Source of the DNA: JAXMCI01 sp046349435 | GTDB lineage: Bacteria; Pseudomonadota; Alphaproteobacteria; Dongiales; Dongiaceae | Length of the DNA stretch: 5,532 bases | Reading direction: 5' to 3' | Assembly: GCA_046349435.1 (NCBI GenBank) | Contig: JAXMCI010000077.1 | Location: 1-5,532 of the forward strand | Part shown: positions 1 to 5,523 of the stretch, piece after piece | Position numbering within the stretch: the first letter of the stretch is position 1 | Layout of the letters: every line of letters starts with the position of its first letter | Notes under the pieces: model-generated | What the model was told of the DNA's origin: nothing | Databases searched by the model: none | What the model saw: only the letters and a program-made list of their open reading frames with translations | Translations under genes and position numbers: made by a program

Positions 1-944
1 TCGCTCGCCTGCAGCCAGGCGGTCACCATCGGCTCGTCCATGAGCCCGGTATCGCGGCCCTTCAGCCAGTGGTCCCACCAGCGCGTGGCGTAGGCGAGGA
101 AGTCGATCGCCGGGCCGGGCTTCGCGACATGCGGGAAGGCGTGGCCCCAGGGCCCGATCAGCGCCTTGCGCGGCCCCGGCAGCCCGGCCATCAGCCGCAG
201 CGCGGCGCTGACATAGCCGTCGGCCCAGCCGCCCACCGCCAGCACGGCGGCCTCGATGCGGCCGTAATCCTCGCAGACCGAGCCGGTGCGCCAGTACGCG
301 TCGCGGTCCTGGTGCGCCATCCAGCGCGCCGCCGGCGGCGGATCGACCGCCGCCAGCCGGGCCCGCCACATCTCGCGCCAGCGCTCGCCGACGACGGCCG
401 GATCGGGCGGCGTCGCCAGCCAGGTGAACAGGGTCGAGCCGTACTGCAGGTTGTCGTTGAGCAGGCAGCCGCCCATGTAGTGCATGTCGTCGGCGTAGCG
501 GTCGTCCGACGCGCAGGTGGTGATCACCGCCTTCAGCGCCGGCGGCCGCAGCGCCGCGATCTGCAGCCCGTTGAAGCCGCTCCAGCTGAGCCCGATCAGC
601 CCGACCGCGCCGCTGCACCAGGGCTGCGCCGCCAGCCAGGCGATCACCTCGGCGGCGTCGGCCCATTCGCGCGGCGTGTACTCGTCCTGCATCACCCCGT
701 CGGAATCGCCGGATCCGCGCATGTCGACGCGCAGCGCGGCATAGCCGCGCGCCGCGAAATAGGGGTGGGTCACCGCGTCGTCGCCGCGATGCCGGTCGCG
801 CCGGCGATAGGGCAGGTATTCCAGCACGGCGGGCACGGGATGCGCCGCCGCGTCGCGCGGCAGCCACAGCCGTCCGGCCAGCCGGGTGCCGTCCGAGAGG
901 GTGATCCACACGGTCTCCCGGACGTCGAATTCGGTGGTGCTCAG
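1..944 (-). CDS. CocE/NonD (peptidase S15-like) alpha/beta hydrolase, C-terminal part beyond window edge
   Basis: This is a partial gene: 314 codons are visible and the frame is still open at base 1. Family members of this type usually have about 550-680 residues, so roughly the N-terminal half is present. The protein opens with VWITLSDGTRLAGRLWLP, then LEYLPYRRRD (residues 41-50; Y46 fits the oxyanion-hole Tyr) and VDMRGSGDSDG (73-83). The putative triad is complete: S120 in GLSWSG (the CocE/S15 GxS[YW]xG motif), D242 in GGWADGY and H268 in GPWGH. The missing part should hold the beta-rich C-terminal domain. There is no signal peptide, so it is probably cytoplasmic. The family hydrolyses esters or amides, including cocaine, alpha-amino acid esters and X-Pro dipeptides; the substrate cannot be told here. 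No ATG or GTG lies in frame just upstream. The chosen start is CTG at 944-942, overlapping the putA TGA and preceded by AGGAGGAG with 8 bases of spacing. GTG at 911 is the alternative start but would remove the leading residues and has a weak ribosome site. Family assignment is confident; start and substrate are inferred. Confidence 0.85.
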   Translation of the reverse strand, partial: MSTTEFDVRETVWITLSDGTRLAGRLWLPRDAAAHPVPAVLEYLPYRRRDRHRGDDAVTHPYFAARGYAALRVDMRGSGDSDGVMQDEYTPREWADAAEVIAWLAAQPWCSGAVGLIGLSWSGFNGLQIAALRPPALKAVITTCASDDRYADDMHYMGGCLLNDNLQYGSTLFTWLATPPDPAVVGERWREMWRARLAAVDPPPAARWMAHQDRDAYWRTGSVCEDYGRIEAAVLAVGGWADGYVSAALRLMAGLPGPRKALIGPWGHAFPHVAKPGPAIDFLAYATRWWDHWLKGRDTGLMDEPMVTAWLQAS

Positions 945-3900
945 GCGGGCGTCTCCTCCTGCAGCGACAGCAGCGAGGCGTTGCCCCCGGCGGCCGTGGT
1001 GTCGATGGTGAGCGTTCGCTCGGTGGCGAAGCGGTGGAGATAGTGCGGGCCGCCGGCCTTCGGGCCGGTGCCGGACAGCCCCTCGCCGCCGAAGGGCTGC
1101 ACGCCGACCACCGCGCCGATGATGTTGCGGTTGACGTAGGCGTTGCCGACGCGCAGCCGGCCATGGACGTGCCGCACCGTCGAGTCGATGCGGCTGTGGA
1201 TGCCGAGGGTCAGGCCGTAGCCGGTGGCGTTGATCGCGTCGAGCAGCCGGTCGAGCCCGTCGGCCGGCCAGCGCAGCACGTGCAGGATCGGCCCGAACAC
1301 CTCGCGCTCGAGCTGGTCGAGCCGCGCGATCTCGTAGGCGCGCGGCGCGAAGAAGGTGCCGTGCGCGCACTCGGCCGGCAGCTTCAGGGTGAAGAGATGG
1401 CGCGCCTCGCGCTGCATGCGGTCGGCATGCGCGTCGAGCGCGTCGCGCGCCGCGCGGTCGATCACCGGCCCGATATCGGTGGCGAGCAGGCCGGGATCGC
1501 CGATGCGCAGCTCGGCCATCGCGCCGGTCAGCATCTCGATCAGCCGGTCGGCGATGTCCTCCTGGACGCAGAGCACGCGCAGCGCCGAGCAGCGCTGCCC
1601 GGCGCTCTGGAAGGAGGAGGCGAGCACGTCGCGCACCACCTGCTCCGGCAGCGCCGAGGAATCGGCGATCAGCGCGTTCTGGCCGCCGGTCTCGGCGATC
1701 AGCGGCACGATCGGCCCGTTGCGCGCCGCCAGCACCTGGTTGATCGCGCGGGCCGTCTCGGTCGAGCCGGTGAAGGCGACGCCGGCCAGCCGCCCGTCGG
1801 CGACCAGCCCGGCACCGACCCGGCCGTCGCCCGGCAGCAGGTGCAGCACGTCGCCGGGCACGCCCGCCTGGTGCAGCAGCCGGACGGCGGCCATGGCGAT
1901 CAGCGGCGTCTGCTCGGCCGGCTTGGCGACGACGCTGTTGCCGGCGGCGAGCGCGGCCGAGAGCTGGCCGGTGAAGATGGCGAGCGGGAAGTTCCAGGGC
2001 GAGATGCAGACGAAGACGCCGCGGCCATGCAGCGCCAGCTCGTTGCGCTCTCCCGTCGGGCCGGGCAGCGGCAAGGGCTCGGCGAAGTCGGCGCGCGCCC
2101 GGAGCGCGTAGTAGCGCAGGAAGTCGACCGCCTCGCGCACCTCGGAGACGGCGTCCGCCAGGGTCTTGCCGGCCTCGCGGACGGCGAGCGCCATCAGCGC
2201 CGGCATCTGCGCCTCGAACAGGTCGGCGGCGCGCTCCAGCACCGCCGCGCGCTCGCCCGCCGGCGTGCCGTCCCAGTCGGGCTGCGCGCGGGCGGCGCGC
2301 GCCATCGCCTGCTCGATCTCGGCTGGGCCGGCCTCGACCACCGTGCCGACCGCACGGCGGTGGTCGGCGGGATCGTGCACCGGCCGCGCCGTGCCGCCGG
2401 CCAGCGCGACGCCGCCGATCAGCGGCGCGGCCTGCTGCGGCCGGGCGGCGGCCTCGGCGAGCGCGGCGGCGAGCGGCCCCAGCCCCTCGGGGTCGGAGAG
2501 GTCGAGGCCGCGGGCGTTGCGCCGCGCCGGGCCGTAGATGTCGGCCGGCAGCGGGATGCGCGGATGCGGCTTGGCGGGCAGCCGGCGCAGCGTGCGCACG
2601 GGGTCGGCGACCAGCGCGTCGATCGGCGCGCTCTCGTCGACGATGCGGTTGACGAAGGAGGTGTTGGCGCCGTTCTCGAGCAGCCGGCGCACGAGATAGG
2701 CGAGCAGGTCCTCGTGGCTGCCGACCGGCGCGTAGACGCGCACCGGCAGCCCGCCGCTCTCGGGAAAGCCGACGACCTGGTCGTAGAGCGCCTCGCCCAT
2801 GCCGTGCAGCCGCTGGAACTCGAAGTCGCGGCGCTCGCCGGCCATCTCCAGCACGGCCGCCAGCGTCTGCGCGTTGTGGCTGGCGAACTGCGGGTAGAAG
2901 GCGCCGGCATCGGCCAGCAGCAGCCTGGCGCAGGCGAGATAGGACACGTCGGTCGCCACCTTGCGGGTGAAGACCGGGTAGCCGGCGAGGCCGCGCTCCT
3001 GGCTGGCCTTGATCTCGCTGTCCCAGTAGGCGCCCTTGACGAGCCGCACCATCAGGCGGCGGTGGTGCCGGTGCGCCAGCTCCTGCAGCCAGCCGATCAG
3101 CGGGTGGCAGCGCTTCTGGTAGGCCTGGATGGCGAGGCCGAGCCCGTCCCAGCCGGCGAGCTCGGGCGCGCCCGCCACCGCGTCGATGACGTCGAGCGAG
3201 AGGTCGAGCCGGTCGGCCTCCTCGGCATCGATGGTAAAGCCGATGCCGGCCTGCTTCGCCAGCGCTCCGAGCGCGGTCACGCGCGGCACCAGCTCGGCCA
3301 GGACGCGGGCGCGCTGGGCCAGTTCGTAGCGCGGATGCAGCGCCGAGAGCTTGACGGAGATGCCGGGGCTGGCGACCGGGCCGCGCCCCGCGGCGGCCTT
3401 GCCGATGGCGGCGATGGCGTTGCGATAGGCGGCGTCGTAGCGCGTCGCGTCGGCCGCCGTGCGCGCCGCCTCGCCCAGCATGTCATAGGAGTAGCGATAG
3501 CCGCGCTTCTCCTGGGCGCGCGCCCGCTCCAGCGCCTCGGCGATGGTCCGGCCCATGACGAACTGGCGGCCGAGGATGCGCATCGCCTGGGTCACCGCCT
3601 GGCGGATCACCGGCTCGCCGGAGCGCGCCACCAGCCGGCGCAGCACGCCGCCGAGGTCGCTGCCGCCGCGCTCCAGGCCGATCAGCCGGCCGGTCAGCAT
3701 CAGTGCCCAGGTCGAGGCGTTGACGAACACCGACTCGCTGGATCCGAGATGGCGCTGCCAGTCGGCGTCGGCGAGCTTGTCCTTGATCAGCAGGTTGGCG
3801 GTTTCGGCGTCGGGGATGCGCAGCAGCGCCTCGGCGAGGCACATCAGCACCACGCCCTCGCGGCTCGACAGCTCGTACTCGTGCAGGAAGGCGTCGAGCC

Positions 3901-4096
3901 CGCCCTGCCCGACCCGGCTCTCGCGCACCTTCTGGACCAGCCCGCGGGCCCGCTCGGCGATGCGGTCGACGGCGTCGGCCGGCAGCTCCGCCATGGCCAG
4001 CAGCGCCTCGACCGCCGCGGTCTCGTCGACGCGGTAGGCGGCGCGCACCCGGCGCCGCAGCGGATCCGGCGCGGCCGGCGGCTCGCTGTAGATCAT
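941..4096 (-). CDS. putA: Bifunctional PutA: proline dehydrogenase / L-glutamate gamma-semialdehyde dehydrogenase (short type)
   Basis: This 1051-residue enzyme oxidises proline to P5C with FAD and then P5C/glutamate semialdehyde to glutamate with NAD+, channelling the intermediate. Residues 1 to about 200 are the helical N-terminal region, about 205-500 the proline dehydrogenase barrel and about 550-1020 the aldehyde dehydrogenase. Barrel landmarks are K249 in SVKLSALHPRYE, D290 in FTIDAEEADRL, LVKGAYWDSEIK (352-363), FASHNAQT (404-411), Y455 in YAPVGSHEDL, and R470/R471 in RRLLENGANTSF, the pair that binds proline carboxylate in the E. coli enzyme. Dehydrogenase landmarks are N702 in SPWNFP, K725 in AKPAEQT, FTGSTE (775-780), E802 in ETGGQNA, catalytic C836 in SAGQRCSALR and E932 in EVFGPI. 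The conserved C-terminal motif ERTLTIDTTAAGGNASLL (1026-1043) directly follows the dehydrogenase domain. There is no N-terminal ribbon-helix-helix domain, so it should not repress its own gene, and no extra C-terminal domain as in the 1200-1320-residue forms. The ATG at 4096 lacks a Shine-Dalgarno sequence. No PutR/Lrp-type regulator gene is in the window. The gene overlaps the downstream hydrolase by 4 bases. Confidence 0.97.
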   Translation of the reverse strand: MIYSEPPAAPDPLRRRVRAAYRVDETAAVEALLAMAELPADAVDRIAERARGLVQKVRESRVGQGGLDAFLHEYELSSREGVVLMCLAEALLRIPDAETANLLIKDKLADADWQRHLGSSESVFVNASTWALMLTGRLIGLERGGSDLGGVLRRLVARSGEPVIRQAVTQAMRILGRQFVMGRTIAEALERARAQEKRGYRYSYDMLGEAARTAADATRYDAAYRNAIAAIGKAAAGRGPVASPGISVKLSALHPRYELAQRARVLAELVPRVTALGALAKQAGIGFTIDAEEADRLDLSLDVIDAVAGAPELAGWDGLGLAIQAYQKRCHPLIGWLQELAHRHHRRLMVRLVKGAYWDSEIKASQERGLAGYPVFTRKVATDVSYLACARLLLADAGAFYPQFASHNAQTLAAVLEMAGERRDFEFQRLHGMGEALYDQVVGFPESGGLPVRVYAPVGSHEDLLAYLVRRLLENGANTSFVNRIVDESAPIDALVADPVRTLRRLPAKPHPRIPLPADIYGPARRNARGLDLSDPEGLGPLAAALAEAAARPQQAAPLIGGVALAGGTARPVHDPADHRRAVGTVVEAGPAEIEQAMARAARAQPDWDGTPAGERAAVLERAADLFEAQMPALMALAVREAGKTLADAVSEVREAVDFLRYYALRARADFAEPLPLPGPTGERNELALHGRGVFVCISPWNFPLAIFTGQLSAALAAGNSVVAKPAEQTPLIAMAAVRLLHQAGVPGDVLHLLPGDGRVGAGLVADGRLAGVAFTGSTETARAINQVLAARNGPIVPLIAETGGQNALIADSSALPEQVVRDVLASSFQSAGQRCSALRVLCVQEDIADRLIEMLTGAMAELRIGDPGLLATDIGPVIDRAARDALDAHADRMQREARHLFTLKLPAECAHGTFFAPRAYEIARLDQLEREVFGPILHVLRWPADGLDRLLDAINATGYGLTLGIHSRIDSTVRHVHGRLRVGNAYVNRNIIGAVVGVQPFGGEGLSGTGPKAGGPHYLHRFATERTLTIDTTAAGGNASLLSLQEETPA
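953..960 (-). promoter_or_regulatory. Strong ribosome binding site for the hydrolase gene, inside the putA 3' end
   Basis: On the minus strand the bases read AGGAGGAG, close to a perfect anti-16S match, with 8 bases (ACGCCCGC) before the CTG codon at 944. It lies within the last codons of putA (Q-E-E). It decides the start of the downstream gene in favour of CTG, since no ATG or GTG is correctly spaced from it. Confidence 0.75.
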
Positions 4097-4102
4097 GGCA
4101 TT

Positions 4103-4131
4103 GCGATAGCTTGCTGCGGGGACTCTGGCAA
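4103..4131 (-). promoter_or_regulatory. Possible putA promoter placing transcription start at the ATG
   Basis: On the minus strand TTGCCA (4131-4126) and TATCGC (4108-4103) are separated by exactly 17 bases. The -35 box is good (five of six to TTGACA), but the -10 box keeps only TAT of TATAAT. It ends 6 bases before the ATG at 4096, so the predicted mRNA start falls on or next to the start codon, and no Shine-Dalgarno sequence is present. The call is weak because of the poor -10 box; putA could also be read through from dcd. Confidence 0.3.
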
Positions 4132-4141
4132 GCGGGCGCGC

Positions 4142-4177
4142 GGAGGGGCCGTGCCGACCTCGCCCTTCAGGACGAGG
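4142..4177 (+). repeat. REP-like element, copy A (degenerate, shortened centre)
   Basis: The plus strand has GGAGGGGCCGTGCCG followed by ACCTCGCCCTTCAGGACGAGG. It aligns with the reverse complement of 4205-4248: a shared GGAGG(GG)CCGTGCCG head, then [AG]CCTC[AG][CT]CCTTC, then AGGA[CT]GAGG. Copy A lacks seven bases in the centre (the GACAGGC region) and carries two extra G's, so it folds less well, keeping a CCTCG/CGAGG stem. It lies between dcd and putA, in inverted orientation to copy B. Confidence 0.5.
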
Positions 4178-4204
4178 TGAGAGGACGCGGGCGCGCGGTC
4201 ATCA

Positions 4205-4248
4205 GCCTCATCCTGAGCCTGTCGAAGGATGAGGCCGGCACGGCCTCC
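4205..4248 (-). repeat. REP-like palindromic element, copy B, directly after the dcd stop
   Basis: It starts at the base after the dcd TAG. The core is a perfect 10-bp palindrome, GCCTCATCCT (4205-4214) and AGGATGAGGC (4226-4235), around an 11-base loop. This resembles the CCTTCGACAGGCTCAGGATGAGG intergenic palindromes common in alphaproteobacteria. Together with copy A it forms an inverted pair, as seen in BIME-like arrangements of REP elements. No transposase gene is in the window. Confidence 0.7.
4231..4247 (-). terminator. GC-rich hairpin just after dcd, possible terminator or mRNA 3' stabiliser
   Basis: On the minus strand GAGGCCG, TGC, CGGCCTC forms a perfect 7-bp stem with a 3-base loop, starting two bases past the dcd stop codon. 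No run of U follows, so it is not a classic intrinsic terminator. Its distal arm (4231-4235) is shared with the larger copy B palindrome, so the two stems compete. It probably protects or trims the dcd 3' end; complete termination before putA is not shown. Confidence 0.4.
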
Positions 4249-5397
4249 CTACCGCCGGAACTGCTTGCTCAGCGCCAGCCACTGGCGCTGGTAGGAGGAG
4301 CCGATGCCCGCGCCGTAGAGCTTGTCCGGCCGGCCGGTCAGCCGCTCGTAGACGAGGCGGCCGACCACCTGCCCGTCCTCGATCAGGAACGGCACCTCGT
4401 GCGAGCGGACCTCGAGCACCGCGCGGGTGCCGGCGCCGCCGGTCTCCGGATGGCCGAAGCCGGGATCGAAGAATCCCGCATAGTGGACGCGGAACTCGCC
4501 GACCAGCGTGTCGTAGGCCAGCATCTCGGCGGCGTGGTCGGGCGGCACCATCACCGCCTCCTTGGAGGCGAGGATGTAGAAATCGTCGGGGTTGAGCACC
4601 AGCCCGCGCCCCGGCCGCGCCGGGATCGGCTCCCAGAAGTCGAGCGGGTCGTAATGCGCGATCTTCTCGACGTCGATCAGCCCGGCATGGTGGCGCGCCT
4701 TGTAGCCGACGATGCCGCTCTCGGGATCGCCGGCGAGGTCGACGGTGAAGGCGACGCCGCCGCGCTGCACGGCGACGGCGTCGCCGTCGACCGCCACCAG
4801 CCCGTGCTGCGCCTGCAGCTCGCGCAGCGCGGTTTCGCTGCTGCGCGGCGAGCCGCGGCGCAGCCGCAGCTGCACCAGCCGGGTGCCGGTGCGCACCAGG
4901 ATGCTGAAGGTGCGCGGCGAGATCTCGGCATAGAGCGGGCCGGCATAGCGCTCGCGCACCCGGTCGAACTCGGTGCCCTGGTCGGTGATCAGCCGCGCGA
5001 AGATGTCGAGCCGGCCGGTCGAGCTCTTCGGGTTGGCGATCGCCGAGGTGCGCTTCTTCAGCGCGAGATGCTCGAGCAGCGGCACGATGTAGACGCAGCC
5101 GCGCTCCAGCACCGCCCCGCCGGTGAGGTCGACCTGGTGCATCGAGAGCTGCTCGAGCTTCTCCTGAACGGTGGCGTTCGGGCCCGGCAGGAAGCTGGCG
5201 CGCACGCGGTAGGCGATCTCGCCGAGGCGCAGGTCGATGCTGGCCGGCTGGATCTGCTCCTCGTCGATCGGCTGGGCCGACTGGATCTCGCGATGCAGCA
5301 CGGCGCGCAGCGCCTGCGAGGGCAGGATGCCGGTGCTGTGGTCGCTCTCCGGCGGGGCGTCCTCGGGGAGCGGCAGATGGGCGGAGCTGGTCGTCAT
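4249..5397 (-). CDS. dcd: dCTP deaminase, long two-domain alphaproteobacterial form
   Basis: This 382-residue enzyme deaminates dCTP to dUTP, feeding dUMP and so dTTP synthesis in the cytoplasm. It is about twice the length of the E. coli enzyme (193 residues) and reads as two dUTPase-like halves. The N half has QIQPASIDLRLG (48-59), NPKSSTGRLDI (122-132; S125 and R129 match the Ser-x3-Arg of E. coli S111/R115) and GPLYAEISPRTF (153-164). The C half has LVGEFRVHYAGFFDPGFG (298-315) and AVLEVRSHEVPF (326-337), where E329 aligns with catalytic E138 of E. coli, then GQVVGRLVYERL. Family homology begins near TGILPSQ (22-28), so the first 20 residues are a poorly conserved, Pro/Asp/Glu-rich lead. 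The ATG at 5397 is kept because no other start lies before the conserved region. It has no Shine-Dalgarno sequence, but a perfect TATAAT sits 9 bases upstream, suggesting a leaderless mRNA. It is separated from putA by 152 bases, and no functional link to proline catabolism is expected. Confidence 0.93.
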   Translation of the reverse strand: MTTSSAHLPLPEDAPPESDHSTGILPSQALRAVLHREIQSAQPIDEEQIQPASIDLRLGEIAYRVRASFLPGPNATVQEKLEQLSMHQVDLTGGAVLERGCVYIVPLLEHLALKKRTSAIANPKSSTGRLDIFARLITDQGTEFDRVRERYAGPLYAEISPRTFSILVRTGTRLVQLRLRRGSPRSSETALRELQAQHGLVAVDGDAVAVQRGGVAFTVDLAGDPESGIVGYKARHHAGLIDVEKIAHYDPLDFWEPIPARPGRGLVLNPDDFYILASKEAVMVPPDHAAEMLAYDTLVGEFRVHYAGFFDPGFGHPETGGAGTRAVLEVRSHEVPFLIEDGQVVGRLVYERLTGRPDKLYGAGIGSSYQRQWLALSKQFRR

Positions 5398-5433
5398 GGG
5401 GCGGCCATTATAGGCGGCCGGCGCGGCCGCCCC
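5398..5433. repeat. Nested GGCGGCC inverted repeats spanning the dcd promoter
   Basis: Three related units are present: GGGGCGGCC (5398-5406), GGCGGCCG (5413-5420) and CGGCCGCCCC (5424-5433). The outer pair, 5398-5406 with 5425-5433, is a perfect 9-bp inverted repeat with an 18-base centre that contains the -10 box. The inner pair, 5413-5420 with 5424-5431, is a perfect 8-bp inverted repeat with a 3-base loop. This could be a repressor operator or a DNA cruciform. GC-rich sequence makes such palindromes more common, so confidence in function is low. Confidence 0.35.
5407..5412 (-). promoter_or_regulatory. Perfect -10 box (TATAAT) for dcd, 9 bases before the ATG
   Basis: The minus strand reads TATAATGGCCGCCCC and then ATG. 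Transcription usually starts 6-8 bases past a -10 box, which would put the 5' end 1-4 bases before the ATG. This is an AT-rich hexamer in an otherwise almost pure GC stretch, which makes chance less likely. No convincing -35 box lies at 16-18 bases; the nearest candidate, TTGTGG (5440-5435), is 22 bases away, so an activator or another sigma factor may be involved. Confidence 0.55.
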
Positions 5434-5514
5434 ACCACAATCGCCGCACGCTTCGGATCACAGAGGATCGCGTCGCAAGCCCCTGCAGCGGGCCGCCGGG
5501 CCGGGTTGTCCCCG

Positions 5515-5523
5515 TTATCCACA
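5515..5523 (+). promoter_or_regulatory. DnaA box, perfect consensus TTATCCACA
   Basis: It is an exact match to the high-affinity DnaA-binding 9-mer, in non-coding DNA about 118 bases upstream of the dcd start. Such an AT-rich 9-mer is expected far less than once in a window of this GC content. A looser partial match, TTGTCCCCG, lies next to it at 5506-5514. It could mark the edge of a replication origin or DnaA cluster beyond the window, DnaA control of dcd, or an isolated titration site. The window ends 9 bases later, so neighbouring boxes cannot be seen. Confidence 0.55.

Noticed and set aside
69..1043. 324-codon open frame on the plus strand
   Set aside because: It is antisense to the hydrolase gene, whose minus-strand frame carries GLSWSG, GGWADGY and GPWGH; the plus-strand product is Arg/Ala/Gly-rich without motifs.
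2419..2910. Open frame of 163 codons on the minus strand, plus similar short ones at 3277-3486, 3483-3842 and 4677-4946
   Set aside because: They are out-of-frame readings inside putA and dcd, rich in Arg, Ser, Pro and Ala, with no ribosome site.
4000..4096. Possible ribbon-helix-helix DNA-binding domain at the PutA N-terminus
   Set aside because: The first 40 or so residues run straight into the usual helical region and show no RHH-like segment; the protein is also too short for the trifunctional form.
1034..4180. 1048-codon open frame on the plus strand covering nearly all of putA
   Set aside because: It is antisense to a gene with all catalytic motifs intact. Its product is a low-complexity mix of Arg, Ala, Gly, Gln and His with no domain, as expected from the antisense of GC-rich coding DNA.
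4097..4248. Intrinsic terminator with U-tract between dcd and putA
   Set aside because: Stable hairpins exist but no T run follows either stem on the minus strand.
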